From the NCBI RefSeq assembly GCF_002119685.1, contig NZ_CP021108.1, positions 558,001-622,000 of the forward strand: a stretch of 64,000 nt of DNA. Reading direction: 5' to 3'. This DNA comes from Bordetella genomosp. 8. GTDB lineage: Bacteria > Pseudomonadota > Gammaproteobacteria > Burkholderiales > Burkholderiaceae_B. A model generated the notes under the pieces. The model saw nothing but the letters and a program-made list of their open reading frames with translations. It was not told the DNA's origin and made no database searches. Both the position numbers and the translations under genes were made by a program. Positions 31,918 through 40,303 of the stretch are shown here, in pieces. How positions within the stretch are numbered: the first letter of the stretch is position 1; each line of letters opens with the position of its first letter.

Positions 31918-31949
31918 CCGTACAGGTGAATTCTGGACAACTGTACAGG
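31918..31949. promoter_or_regulatory. Paired direct repeats, likely MocR operator
   Basis: CCGTACAGG (31918-31926) and CTGTACAGG (31941-31949) are direct repeats 23 bases apart, just before the MocR start codon (31957), in the gap shared with the divergent aminotransferase gene. MocR/GabR/TauR/PdxR-type regulators usually bind paired direct repeats of this sort. The assignment is by position and symmetry. Confidence 0.65.
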
Positions 31950-31956
31950 CTTCTTC

Positions 31957-33471
31957 ATGGCTGATCTTCCCTTCCTGGACTTCCGACCCCTGCGCGACCG
32001 CGCGCAAGCGCCCACCCTGGTGCAGCAACTGATCGACGCCGTCGTGCGCGCCATCGAAGCGCGCGCCCTGGCGCCCGGCATGTCGCTGCCTTCGGTGCGC
32101 GAATTCGCGCGCGCCTATGATGTCAGCACCTTTACGGTTGCCAGCGCCTATGGCCGCCTGGTCGCGCAGGGATGGCTGCAGGCGCGCCCGGGTTCCGGAT
32201 ACCGGGTCGCCGCGCGCGCGCCCGCGGTAGCGTCGGCGGCGGCGCCGGCGCCGCAGGCGTGGAAGCCGCCCACGCCCGGCGCCGAGTGGCTCTTGTCCGA
32301 TGTGTTCGCCGACCATTCCATCCCGGTCAAGTCCGGCTGCGGCTGGCTGCCGGGCGAATGGCTGAATGAAGCCGGCCTGCATCTGGGGCTGCGTCACGTC
32401 GCGCGCGTCCCGGGAGGGCGCATCGCCGGCTATGGACACCCTTACGGTTATGTGCCGCTGCGCGAGGCGATCGCCACGCATGCCGCGTCCCTGGGCATGC
32501 CTGTCGATACCGGACAGGTGCTGCTGACCCAGGGCGTGACCCACGGCCTGGATCTCGCGATACGCACGCTGCTGCGACCGGGCGACGCGGTGGTCGTCGA
32601 GCAACCTTGTTATGCCAACCTGCTGGCGCTGCTCAGGCTGGCCGGCCTGCGCGCCGTGGCGGTGCCGCGCACGGTGGACGGCCTGGACATCGGCGAACTC
32701 GAGCGCGCGGCCCAGGCGCACCGCCCGCGCGCGATGATCGTCAATACCGTGCTGCAGAATCCCACCGGTACCAGCCTGACCATGGCCAATGCTTACCAGG
32801 TACTGCGCATCGCCGAGCAGCACGACTGCTGGGTCATCGAGGACGACATCTCGCGCGAGCTGGCGCCGGGCGTCGCGCCGGTGCTGGCCGCCCTGGACGG
32901 CCTGCGCCGGGTCATCTACCTGAGCGGCTATTCCAAGGTCATCAGTCCTTCCGTACGGGTGGGCTACGCGATCGCCCATCCCGATATCGTGCGCGACATG
33001 GCGCGCACGAAGATGGCGGTGGGACTGACATCGCCGGAAATCATGGAGCGCGTCGTGCACGAGGCCTTGCGCGACAGCCGCTATCGCGCGCACGTGGCCG
33101 GCCTGCGCGAGCGGCTGGCCCTGGCGCACGAGACCGTGGCGCGCCGCCTTGCGGAGCTCGGCATGACCGTGCACGCGGAGCCGCGCGCGGGACTGTTCCT
33201 ATGGGCCCGCCTGCCCCACGGCGGCGAGCCGGGCGCCAACGCCCTGGCCCAACGGGCCTTGCGCGATGGCATCTGGCTGGCGCCTGGTTCCTATTTCGAC
33301 GCCGAGCAGCGCGACATACCGTGGATCAGGCTGAACGTGGCCTATTCGGACGACGAAAGGCTGTGGCGCTTCCTGGACGCGCAGGTGCCGGGCAGTCCGG
33401 CGCGATACACGGCCGTTCAGGCCCCCGATCAGGCCCCTGATCAGGCCCGTTCATACACCACGAAATCGTAG
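31957..33471 (+). CDS. MocR-type (GntR winged helix plus aminotransferase fold) transcriptional regulator
   Basis: 504 residues. A GntR winged helix (about 16-85: LVQQLIDAVVRAIEAR, LPSVREFARAYDVSTFTVASAYGRL, GSGYRV) is joined by an Ala/Pro-rich linker (86-105) to a full fold-type-I aminotransferase domain. That domain has TQGVTHGLDLAIRTLL, VNTVLQNPTGTSL, EDDISREL and the PLP lysine K327 in YLSGYSKVISPSVRVGY. It probably senses beta-alanine or a related amino acid as external aldimine and controls the divergent aminotransferase-mmsA operon. The C-terminus carries APDQ repeats, coded by a 12-base tandem repeat, and overlaps the folA 3' end on the other strand by 31 bases. Confidence 0.93.
   Translation: MADLPFLDFRPLRDRAQAPTLVQQLIDAVVRAIEARALAPGMSLPSVREFARAYDVSTFTVASAYGRLVAQGWLQARPGSGYRVAARAPAVASAAAPAPQAWKPPTPGAEWLLSDVFADHSIPVKSGCGWLPGEWLNEAGLHLGLRHVARVPGGRIAGYGHPYGYVPLREAIATHAASLGMPVDTGQVLLTQGVTHGLDLAIRTLLRPGDAVVVEQPCYANLLALLRLAGLRAVAVPRTVDGLDIGELERAAQAHRPRAMIVNTVLQNPTGTSLTMANAYQVLRIAEQHDCWVIEDDISRELAPGVAPVLAALDGLRRVIYLSGYSKVISPSVRVGYAIAHPDIVRDMARTKMAVGLTSPEIMERVVHEALRDSRYRAHVAGLRERLALAHETVARRLAELGMTVHAEPRAGLFLWARLPHGGEPGANALAQRALRDGIWLAPGSYFDAEQRDIPWIRLNVAYSDDERLWRFLDAQVPGSPARYTAVQAPDQAPDQARSYTTKS
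33417..33452. repeat. Twelve-base tandem repeat shared by the ends of mocR and folA
   Basis: Three units, TCAGGCCCCCGA, TCAGGCCCCTGA and TCAGGCCCGTTC, run head to tail. They code Gln-Ala-Pro-Asp repeats in the MocR protein. On the opposite strand each unit places a TGA in the folA frame, and the folA stop is the first of these three (33441-33443). Confidence 0.88.
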
Positions 33472-33956
33472 GCATAGCCGTTTTCGGCCGGCTGGGCCTG
33501 GCGCGATACCTCGCGCCAGCGGAACGCGGGCAGGTGCGGAAACCAGGCGTCGCCGTCGATGTCGGCATGGATCTCGGTGGCGACGATGCGTTCCGCATGG
33601 TCCAGCACCGCGCCGAAGATCTGCGCCCCGCCGATGATGAAGACTTCATCCGTGTCGGCGGCCGCGCGCAGGGCAGCCTCGATATCGGGCACCACGATGG
33701 CGCCGTCGGCGGCATAGCCGGGCGTCCGGCTGATGACGATATTGCTGCGCCCCGGCAGGGGCCGCCCCAGGGATTCCCAGGTCTTGCGACCCATCACGAT
33801 GGGGTGGCCCAGCGTCGTCCGCTTGAAATGCGCCAGGTCGCCCGGCAGCTTCCACGGCAGGCCGTTGTCGCGGCCGATCACTCGGTTGCGCGCATACGCC
33901 ACCACCAGGGTCAGCCGGGGTCCGCTGCCCGCGGCACCCGCATCTGCCACGTTCAT
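33441..33956 (-). CDS. folA: Dihydrofolate reductase
   Basis: 171 residues. DHFR signatures: [34 protein letters not shown] (Asp substrate site, Met20-type loop), [26 protein letters not shown], and [13 protein letters not shown]. It reduces dihydrofolate to tetrahydrofolate with NADPH and is the trimethoprim target. The first residues ([14 protein letters not shown]) are an extra N-terminal tail compared with E. coli (159 aa). The start overlaps the thyA stop by 4 bases (ATGA), showing translational coupling of the thymidylate pair. The stop lies within a 12-base repeat and overlaps the convergent MocR gene. Confidence 0.96.
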   Translation of the reverse strand: MNVADAGAAGSGPRLTLVVAYARNRVIGRDNGLPWKLPGDLAHFKRTTLGHPIVMGRKTWESLGRPLPGRSNIVISRTPGYAADGAIVVPDIEAALRAAADTDEVFIIGGAQIFGAVLDHAERIVATEIHADIDGDAWFPHLPAFRWREVSRQAQPAENGYAYDFVVYERA

Positions 33957-34747
33957 ACCGCCACCGCCCCCTTGATATGCGGATGGCTCTGGTAGTCGAC
34001 CACTTCCAGGTCTTCGTATTCGTACTCGAAGATCGACGCGGGCTTGCGCTTGATGTTCAGTCTGGGATACGGATACGGCTGTCGCGACAGCTGCAGTTCG
34101 ACCTGCTCGAAATGATTGCTATAGATGTGGCAATCGCCGCCCGTCCAGATGAAATCGCCCACGTCCAGGTCGCATTGCTGAGCCACCAGGTGGGTGAGCA
34201 ATGCATAGCTGGCGATATTGAACGGCACGCCCAGGAAAATGTCGGCGCTGCGTTGGTAGAGCTGGCAGGACAGCTTGCCGTCCGCCACGTAGAACTGGAT
34301 CAGCGCGTGGCAGGGCGGCAGGGCCATGCGGGGAATGTCGGCGACGTTCCAGGCCGATACGATCAGGCGGCGCGAGTCCGGATTGCGGCGGATCTGATCC
34401 AGCAACTGCGAAATCTGGTCGATGTGCTTGCCGTCCGGCGTCGGCCAGGAACGCCATTGCACGCCGTAGACCGGCCCGAGATTGCCGTCCGCGTCCGCCC
34501 ACTCGTCCCAGATCGTGACGCCGCGCTCCTGCAGCCAGCGCACGTTGCTGTCGCCGCGCAGGAACCACAGCAGCTCGATGAAGATGCTCTTGGTGTGCAG
34601 CTTCTTGGTCGTGATCAGCGGAAAACCCTGCGACAGGTCGAACCGCATCTGGTATCCGAACACCGAGCGCGTCCCCGTTCCGGTGCGGTCGGTCTTGGTG
34701 ACGCCATGCTCATAGACATGGCGCATGAAGTCTTCGTATTGGCCCAT
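33953..34747 (-). CDS. thyA: Thymidylate synthase
   Basis: 264 residues, identical in length to E. coli ThyA. It opens [15 protein letters not shown] and has [19 protein letters not shown], the nucleophile C146 in [35 protein letters not shown] and [16 protein letters not shown]. It methylates dUMP to dTMP using methylene-tetrahydrofolate and yields dihydrofolate. FolA, encoded by the overlapping next gene, recycles that dihydrofolate. Both are in one leftward transcript. Confidence 0.98.
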   Translation of the reverse strand: MGQYEDFMRHVYEHGVTKTDRTGTGTRSVFGYQMRFDLSQGFPLITTKKLHTKSIFIELLWFLRGDSNVRWLQERGVTIWDEWADADGNLGPVYGVQWRSWPTPDGKHIDQISQLLDQIRRNPDSRRLIVSAWNVADIPRMALPPCHALIQFYVADGKLSCQLYQRSADIFLGVPFNIASYALLTHLVAQQCDLDVGDFIWTGGDCHIYSNHFEQVELQLSRQPYPYPRLNIKRKPASIFEYEYEDLEVVDYQSHPHIKGAVAV

Positions 34748-34762
34748 GGCGTCCCGTGCGGC

Positions 34763-35245
34763 TCAGTTCGCGCTGGCGTTCGTGTTCGTGGCGTCGGCCG
34801 CGCCGGCCTCGACCACGTCGACGGAAAACGTCAGTTCGGCGGTTTTCGCCAGCATCGCCGACGCCGAGCAGTATTTTTCGTGCGACAGCTGCACGGCGCG
34901 CTCGACCGCGGCGCGCGGCAGCTTGTGGCCCGTGACCGTGAACGCGAAGTTGATGCGTGTGAAGACCTTGGGATCGGTCTCGGCACGATCGGCTTCCAGC
35001 TTGACGCTGCATCCCGTGACCGCGTGGCGGCCGCGCTTGAGGATGAGCACCACGTCATACGCCGTGCAGCCGCCGGTTCCGGCCAGCACCATTTCCATGG
35101 GCCGCAAGGCCAGGTCATGACCCCCGCCATCCACCGCGCCGTCCATCACGGCGACATGGCCGCTACCCGATTTGGCCACGAACAACATGCCCGACGGGCC
35201 GCCCCAATCGATCGTGCATTCCATGTCGAAATCCTGATTCGTCAT
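34763..35245 (-). CDS. OsmC-family peroxiredoxin-like protein
   Basis: 160 residues from ATG 35245; an upstream TTG at 35254 is less likely. The OsmC fold shows the two catalytic cysteines: one in MVLAGTGGCTAYDVVLILKRGRH and one in HEKYCSASAML. The first segment (MTNQDFDMECTIDWGGPSG) and the EADRAETDPKVFTRINFAFTVTGHKL core match the YhfA-like branch. Such proteins reduce organic hydroperoxides, with lipoylated proteins as reductant in Ohr/OsmC. The YhfA branch has no firm role. It is the gene just upstream of thyA in the same direction (15-base gap). Confidence 0.9.
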   Translation of the reverse strand: MTNQDFDMECTIDWGGPSGMLFVAKSGSGHVAVMDGAVDGGGHDLALRPMEMVLAGTGGCTAYDVVLILKRGRHAVTGCSVKLEADRAETDPKVFTRINFAFTVTGHKLPRAAVERAVQLSHEKYCSASAMLAKTAELTFSVDVVEAGAADATNTNASAN

Positions 35246-35328
35246 CGCAAACAAGGATCATAGCCCGTTCCAGGCCCGGTCTTTGCAGTCTCCTTACAAT
35301 GGGAATGTCCGAGTCCAAGGAGTCTTTC

Positions 35329-36006
35329 ATGCCGTACCCGCAGCAGCCATCCTCCGTGTTTCCGCCCCTGGTCCGCCGCAAGAGTCCCCTGGACGCTCTG
35401 CTGGGTGAGGCGGACCGCGCCCTGCGGGTGCTGGCCGGCGCCTCCAGCGCGGGACGGCCTTATCCGCCGGGACGCGAGACCCCGGAAACGCTCACCCCCG
35501 CCGAGCGCCGCCACGCCGCCGGATTGATGCGGGTGAATCATGTCGGAGAGATCTGCGCACAGGCCCTCTACCGGGGCCAGGCGCTGGGCTGCGCCGACGC
35601 CGCCACCCGCCAGATGTTCCACCAGGCCGCCACGGAAGAGGTGGACCACCTGGCCTGGTGCGAGCGGCGCCTGGGCGAGCTGCGCAGCCGGCCGAGTTTC
35701 CTGAACCCGCTGTGGTACGCCGGATCGTTCGGCATGGGCCTGCTGGCCAGCCGCGCCGGGGTGCGGCGCAATCTGGGCTTCATGGCGGAAACCGAGCGGC
35801 AGGTGGAAGCGCACCTGGAAAGCCACCTCAAGCGGCTCCCCGCCCAGGACGACCGTTCGCGGCAGGTGGTGGACCAGATGAAGCAGGACGAGATCAATCA
35901 CCGGGTCAGCGCCGAGCGCGCCGGCGCGGCCGCGCTGTCGTGGCCGGTACGCGGCGCGATGCGGGCGCTTTCGCGGGTCATGACGGGTACCGCCTACTGG
36001 ATCTGA
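35329..36006 (+). CDS. coq7: Ubiquinone biosynthesis hydroxylase Coq7 (3-demethoxyubiquinol 3-hydroxylase)
   Basis: 225 residues from ATG 35329, which has AAGGAG 6 bases upstream. Upstream ATGs at 35299 and 35305 lack this. Ferritin-like di-iron fold with ligand motifs NHVGEICAQALYRGQ, ATEEVDHLAWCERRL, FMAETERQVEAHLESHL and MKQDEINH (four Glu and two His positions). It hydroxylates the ring in the last oxygenation of ubiquinone synthesis at the membrane. The long form with an N-terminal extension (about 45 residues before the helical bundle) is usual in betaproteobacteria. It is divergent from the OsmC gene. Confidence 0.95.
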   Translation: MPYPQQPSSVFPPLVRRKSPLDALLGEADRALRVLAGASSAGRPYPPGRETPETLTPAERRHAAGLMRVNHVGEICAQALYRGQALGCADAATRQMFHQAATEEVDHLAWCERRLGELRSRPSFLNPLWYAGSFGMGLLASRAGVRRNLGFMAETERQVEAHLESHLKRLPAQDDRSRQVVDQMKQDEINHRVSAERAGAAALSWPVRGAMRALSRVMTGTAYWI

Positions 36007-36035
36007 GGCCGATCTCGCCGGGCTTCACACTGTTA

Positions 36036-36326
36036 CAGGGTTAACCCCCTCGGGCGCGCCGTCGCTCCGGCGGATCCGGCATAAAGGTTGCTACGTAGAA
36101 GAGGACTTATCTGCTGCCCATGCCGGCGATGCTGCGGCGCCAGCGGAATATTAATGCGATGCACAAAAACAACAGTTTGTGGCCCGTTGAATTGCCCCAA
36201 AAATTCTTCTTGCATCGCACAAAAAGTTTGGCTATGATTTGTCCATCGGATGTCGAAACGCAGTCGGTGCGGTGCAAAACCCCGACGGCAGACAGAGTAC
36301 CTGGGAGGGTACTCCAGGGTTAACCC
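36036..36326. repeat. Two copies of palindromic CAGGGTTAACCC
   Basis: CAGGGTTAACCC occurs at 36036-36047, just after coq7, and again at 36315-36326, inside the candidate sRNA. The GGGTTAACCC core is a perfect palindrome. The two copies could be protein-binding sites or paired RNA elements. The bases between them up to the promoter at 36210 hold no gene that I can support. Confidence 0.6.
36210..36238 (+). promoter_or_regulatory. Sigma-70 promoter of the candidate sRNA
   Basis: TTGCAT (36210-36215), a 17-base spacer and TATGAT (36233-36238) give a near-consensus promoter with ideal spacing. It lies in an AT-rich patch within a GC-rich genome. Predicted transcription start is about 36245. Confidence 0.8.
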
Positions 36327-36409
36327 TCTGCGACATGCCACGGTTGTCTCCTCCACCCTCCTCCTTTGGTGGATTTAGCCCGAGATCGTCAGATCTCGGG
36401 CTTTTTTTT
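36245..36409 (+). ncRNA. Candidate small RNA or terminated leader with an anti-SD hairpin loop
   Basis: About 165 bases between a good promoter and a strong terminator, without a supported reading frame. Hairpins visible in order: GTCGG/CCGAC (36263-36286); GAGTACC/GGTACTC with loop TGGGAG (36295-36314); the palindrome AGGGTTAACCCT (36316-36327); TCCACC/GGTGGA (36352-36373) whose loop is CTCCTCCTTT; and the terminator. The loop contains CCTCCTTT, the same bases as the anti-Shine-Dalgarno end of betaproteobacterial 16S rRNA. It could pair with ribosome-binding sites. It may instead be an attenuated leader of the tviB homologue 80 bases downstream. No known family is assigned. Confidence 0.55.
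36377..36409 (+). terminator. Rho-independent terminator of the candidate sRNA
   Basis: A 10-bp stem AGCCCGAGAT / ATCTCGGGCT with loop CGTCAG, followed by eight T (36402-36409). It lies about 80 bases before the tviB start codon and would end transcripts from the promoter at 36210. Confidence 0.92.
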
Positions 36410-36490
36410 ATCCAAATTTCCCCCGGGGCCAGCCTGGCCCACGTTCCGCGTCCACTAAAATCGCCACATCTAAAGCGGCAGGAATCCGTC

Positions 36491-37768
36491 ATGTTGGGTA
36501 TACGGGATGTGAAGTTGGCCATCGTCGGCCTGGGCTACGTCGGCTTGCCCCTGGCGGTGGAATTCGGCAAGAAGCGTCCCGTTCTGGGCTTCGATATCAA
36601 CACGGACCGCATCGCCGAACTGCGGCAGGGACGCGACCACACGCTGGAAGTCGAGCCCGACGAACTCGCGGCCGCCGCGCAGCTGTCGTTCACCGCCGAC
36701 GCCGCGCAGTTGTCGCAGGCCAACGTCTACATCGTCACGGTGCCCACGCCCATCGACGCCTACAAGCAGCCCGACCTGACGCCGCTGCGCAAGGCCAGCG
36801 AAACCATAGGCCGGGTGCTGAAGCGCGGCGATATCGTCATCTACGAATCCACGGTCTATCCCGGCGCCACGGAAGAAGAATGCGTGCCGGTGCTCGAGCG
36901 CGTGTCCGGTCTGGTCTACAACCGCGATTTCTACGCCGGCTACAGCCCGGAGCGGATCAACCCGGGCGACAAGACGCATCGCGTGAACACCATCAAGAAG
37001 GTGACTTCCGGTTCGACGCCGGAAGTCGCGGATCTGGTCGATGCGCTGTACGGTGAAATCGTCACCGCGGGCACGCACAAGGCCGCGTCGATCCGCGTGG
37101 CCGAAGCCGCCAAGGTCATCGAGAACACCCAACGCGACGTCAACATCGCCTTGATCAATGAGCTGGCGCTGATCTTCAACAAAATGGGCATCGATACCGA
37201 GGCGGTGTTGCAGGCGGCCGGCACCAAGTGGAATTTCCTGCCGTTCCGCCCGGGCCTGGTGGGTGGGCATTGCATCGGCGTCGATCCCTATTACCTGACG
37301 CACAAGGCGCAGAGCCTGGGCTATCACCCCGAGATCATCCTGGCGGGCCGGCGCTTGAACGACGGCATGGGCAGCTACGTCGTATCGCAGCTGGTCAAGG
37401 CCATGACCAAGCGGCGTATCCACGTGCAGGGTGCCCGGGTCCTGGTCATGGGCCTGACCTTCAAGGAAAATTGTCCTGACCTGCGCAATACGCGGATCGT
37501 CGACATCGTGGGCGAACTGCGCGAATACGGCGTCGAAGTGGACGTCTACGATCCCTGGGTCGATCCGGCCGAGGCGCGCGCCGAATACGATATCGAGCCG
37601 GTCGCCGCGCCGCAGGACGGCCGCTACGACGGCATCGTTCTTGCGGTAGCTCATCGGCAGTTCGCCGAGCTGGGCGCCGCGCGCATTCGCGCCTACGGCA
37701 AGCCCCAGCACGTGCTGTACGACCTGAAGTACGTGCTGCAGCCCGGTGAATCGGACCTGCGTTTGTAA
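36491..37768 (+). CDS. tviB: UDP-N-acetylglucosamine C-6 dehydrogenase (TviB/WbpO type)
   Basis: 425 residues from ATG 36491 (AGGA upstream; in-frame codons further upstream run through the sRNA and are not the start). UDP-sugar dehydrogenase with the NAD motif [10 protein letters not shown] (about 13-22), central helix [22 protein letters not shown], catalytic C261 in [12 protein letters not shown], and C-terminal [16 protein letters not shown]. It oxidises UDP-HexNAc to the uronic acid in two NAD-dependent steps. The next gene is a matching 4-epimerase, so the product is probably UDP-GalNAcA for a surface polysaccharide. No glycosyltransferases adjoin. Confidence 0.92.
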   Translation: MLGIRDVKLAIVGLGYVGLPLAVEFGKKRPVLGFDINTDRIAELRQGRDHTLEVEPDELAAAAQLSFTADAAQLSQANVYIVTVPTPIDAYKQPDLTPLRKASETIGRVLKRGDIVIYESTVYPGATEEECVPVLERVSGLVYNRDFYAGYSPERINPGDKTHRVNTIKKVTSGSTPEVADLVDALYGEIVTAGTHKAASIRVAEAAKVIENTQRDVNIALINELALIFNKMGIDTEAVLQAAGTKWNFLPFRPGLVGGHCIGVDPYYLTHKAQSLGYHPEIILAGRRLNDGMGSYVVSQLVKAMTKRRIHVQGARVLVMGLTFKENCPDLRNTRIVDIVGELREYGVEVDVYDPWVDPAEARAEYDIEPVAAPQDGRYDGIVLAVAHRQFAELGAARIRAYGKPQHVLYDLKYVLQPGESDLRL

Positions 37769-37792
37769 TCCACGTTTGAAAAAGGGCAAAGC

Positions 37793-38818
37793 ATGTCGCA
37801 ACGCTACCAACAAATCACTGAAGACCTGCGCCAGTCGCCCCGCGCCTGGCTGGTGACCGGCTGCGCCGGGTTCATCGGCTCGAACCTGGTGGAAACGCTG
37901 TTGAAACTGGACCAGACGGTGGTCGGCCTGGACAACTTCGCCACCGGGCACCAGCACAATCTGGACGAAGTCATGGAGCTGGTCTCGGCCGAGCAGTGGG
38001 GGCGGTTCACCTCCATCGAAGGCGATATCCGCGACCTGGATACCTGCCGCAAGGCCGTCACCGACGTGGACTACGTGCTGCATCAGGCGGCGCTGGGTTC
38101 GGTGCCGCGCTCCCTGCAGGATCCCATCGCCACCAATTCGGTGAACATCGACGGCTTCCTGAATATCCTGGTCGCGGCGCGCGACGCGGGCGTGCAGGGC
38201 TTCGTCTATGCGGCGTCCAGCTCCACCTACGGCGATCATCCGGCGCTCCCGAAGGTCGAGTCCGCCATCGGCAATCCCTTGTCGCCCTACGCGGTGACCA
38301 AGTACGTGAACGAACTGTACGCCGACGTGTTCGCCCGGGCCTATGGCTTCGGCGCGGTGGGATTGCGCTATTTCAACGTGTTCGGCAAGCGGCAGGATCC
38401 CAATGGCGCGTATGCCGCCGTCATTCCGAAGTGGATAGGCGCGATGATCCGCGGCGAAGACGTGGTGATCAACGGCGATGGCGAGACCAGCCGCGATTTC
38501 TGCTTCGTGGAAAACGCCGTGCAGGCCAATCTGCTGGCGGCGCTGGCGCAGCCCCAGGGCAAGCACCAGGTCTACAACGTCGCCTGCAACGCGCGCACCA
38601 GCCTGAACCAGCTGTTCGCGCACTTGACGCGGCTGCTGGCCAAGCATGGCGTGCAGTATGACAAGGCGCCGGTCTACGGCAACTTCCGCCCGGGCGACGT
38701 GCGGCACTCGCAGGCCGACATCGCCAAGGCCAACGACCAGCTGGGCTACACGCCCATGCACGACATCATCGAAGGCCTGGAAGTCGCCATGCCCTGGTAC
38801 ACGCAGTTCCTGCGGTAG
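37793..38818 (+). CDS. UDP-N-acetylglucosamine 4-epimerase-like SDR protein (WbpP/TviC type)
   Basis: 341 residues. Extended SDR: Rossmann motif GCAGFIGSN (23-31) after an N-terminal helix typical of WbpP/TviC ([22 protein letters not shown]), catalytic Y166 and K170 in YAVTK, and [23 protein letters not shown] for UDP-sugar binding. WbpP/TviC epimerise UDP-GlcNAc and UDP-GlcNAcA at C4. It follows tviB by 24 bases and forms with it a two-gene nucleotide-sugar unit. The product would be a precursor for O-antigen, capsule or a Vi-like polymer. Preference for the acid or the neutral sugar cannot be read from the sequence. Confidence 0.92.
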   Translation: MSQRYQQITEDLRQSPRAWLVTGCAGFIGSNLVETLLKLDQTVVGLDNFATGHQHNLDEVMELVSAEQWGRFTSIEGDIRDLDTCRKAVTDVDYVLHQAALGSVPRSLQDPIATNSVNIDGFLNILVAARDAGVQGFVYAASSSTYGDHPALPKVESAIGNPLSPYAVTKYVNELYADVFARAYGFGAVGLRYFNVFGKRQDPNGAYAAVIPKWIGAMIRGEDVVINGDGETSRDFCFVENAVQANLLAALAQPQGKHQVYNVACNARTSLNQLFAHLTRLLAKHGVQYDKAPVYGNFRPGDVRHSQADIAKANDQLGYTPMHDIIEGLEVAMPWYTQFLR

Positions 38819-38830
38819 TCCGCGCCCGGC

Positions 38831-38855
38831 AAAAAGCCGCCAGGACCGGCGGCTT
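38831..38855 (-). terminator. Rho-independent terminator of the phosphomannomutase gene
   Basis: AAGCCGCC / GGCGGCTT stem of 8 bp with loop AGGACC. On the minus strand it is followed by T5 (complement of 38831-38835). It lies about 50 bases beyond the stop of the leftward phosphomannomutase gene. Read rightward it has only a weak T-run, so it may also slow transcripts from the epimerase gene. Confidence 0.75.
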
Positions 38856-38905
38856 CGGGCAACCCCAGGCCTGGTAATGCCTATCGGCAGCGCCAGGCCT
38901 TTTGC

Positions 38906-40303
38906 TTAGAACGGCAGCTTGACGTCCGGCTTCAGCGCCAGCAGCTGCTTGCGGAAGTCGTCCTGGATGCGCGCCAGCGCGGCATCGTTGTCCGCTTCGA
39001 AGCGCAACACCACGACCGGCGTCGTGTTCGACGGCCGGGCCAGGCCGAAGCCGTCCGGGTATTCGGCGCGCACGCCGTCGATGGTGACCACGTCGATCGC
39101 GCCGTCGAACTTGCCTTTTTCCTGCAGGTTCTTGACCAGTTCGAAGGGTTCGCCTTCCTGCATTTCGAGCTTGAGTTCAGGCGTGGATATGGCCTTGGGC
39201 AGGGCTTCCAGCACGGCCGACGGGTTGGCGTCGCGGGACACGATTTCCAGCAGGCGTGCGCCGGTATACAGGCCGTCGTCGAAGCCATACCAGCGTTCCT
39301 TGAAGAAGGTATGGCCGCTCATTTCGCCGGCCAGCGGCGCCCCGGTCTCGGCCAGCTTGGCCTTGACCAGCGAGTGGCCGGTCTGCCACATCAGCGGCTG
39401 CCCGCCGGCTTCCTTGACGGCCAGGCCGACGTGGCGGCTGCATTTGACGTCATAGATGATCATTCCGCCCGGGTTGCGGGACAGCACGTCGCGCGCGTAA
39501 AGGATCAGCTGGCGGTCGGGCCAGATGATTTCGCCCGACTTGGTCACCACGCCCAGGCGGTCGCCGTCGCCGTCGAAGGCCAGGCCGATCTCGCAATCGG
39601 TGGTTTTCAGGCAATGGATCAGGTCTTCCAGGTTGTGCGGGTCGGCCGGGTCCGGATGGTGGTTGGGGAAGTTGCCGTCCACGTCGCAGAACAGCTCCGT
39701 CACATCGCAACCCATTTCGCGGAACAGCCGCGGGGCGATGGCGCCGGCCACGCCGTTGCCGCAGTCGATGGCGATCTTCATCGGGCGGGCCAGCTTGACG
39801 TCGCCGATGATGCGCTCGATATAGCGGCCGACGATGTCCATGGTGCGGCGGCGGCCCGGGGTGACCCCGGCCGGGGCCTGGCCGCCGGCGGCGTCCATGG
39901 CCAGGCGCAGGTTCTGGATGTCGGGGCCGTACAGCGCGGCGCCGCCCATCATCATCTTGAAGCCGTTGTACTTGGGCGGGTTATGGCTGCCGGTGACGGC
40001 GACGCCCGATCCGGTCTTTTCCGTATAGGCGCCGAAGTACACCAGGGGCGTCGGCACCTCGCCGATGTCCAGGGTGCTGATGCCGCCGGCGTTCAGGCCT
40101 TCCTGCAGGGCCAGGGCCAGTTCTTCGCTGCTGAGACGGCCGTCGCGGCCGATCACGAGTTCCGGAATGTTCTTGTCGCGCGCCAGCGCCGCCAGGGCCA
40201 GGCCCAGTTCGCGCGCGAAGCGCGCATTCAGCAGGTCGGGCACGGTGCCGCGTATGTCGTACGCCTTGAAGATGGAGGCCGGAAAAGACGACGCATTACC
40301 CAC
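38906..40303 (-). CDS. Phosphomannomutase/phosphoglucomutase (AlgC family)
   Basis: 465 residues from a GTG at 40303, chosen because AAAGGAA stands 6 bases upstream and SFPASIFKAYDIRG then lines up with AlgC. An ATG 12 codons earlier (40339) lacks a ribosome site. The phosphoserine loop is VTGSHNPPKYNG with S106; the Mg site is DGDGDRLG; the sugar-ring motif is GEMSGH. It interconverts mannose-6-P/mannose-1-P and glucose-6-P/glucose-1-P for nucleotide-sugar synthesis (LPS core, exopolysaccharide). It converges with the tviB-epimerase pair, which also serves surface sugars. Confidence 0.94.
   Translation of the reverse strand: MGNASSFPASIFKAYDIRGTVPDLLNARFARELGLALAALARDKNIPELVIGRDGRLSSEELALALQEGLNAGGISTLDIGEVPTPLVYFGAYTEKTGSGVAVTGSHNPPKYNGFKMMMGGAALYGPDIQNLRLAMDAAGGQAPAGVTPGRRRTMDIVGRYIERIIGDVKLARPMKIAIDCGNGVAGAIAPRLFREMGCDVTELFCDVDGNFPNHHPDPADPHNLEDLIHCLKTTDCEIGLAFDGDGDRLGVVTKSGEIIWPDRQLILYARDVLSRNPGGMIIYDVKCSRHVGLAVKEAGGQPLMWQTGHSLVKAKLAETGAPLAGEMSGHTFFKERWYGFDDGLYTGARLLEIVSRDANPSAVLEALPKAISTPELKLEMQEGEPFELVKNLQEKGKFDGAIDVVTIDGVRAEYPDGFGLARPSNTTPVVVLRFEADNDAALARIQDDFRKQLLALKPDVKLPF

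Noticed and set aside
36239..36490. Upstream extension of tviB to 36239
   Set aside because: The extension runs through a promoter, hairpins and a terminator and adds 84 residues that do not belong to the family; ATG 36491 gives the normal N-terminus.
36470..38761. 763-codon leftward open frame opposite tviB and the epimerase
   Set aside because: Antisense shadow. No family features, and the frame is maintained only by third-position GC bias of the sense genes.
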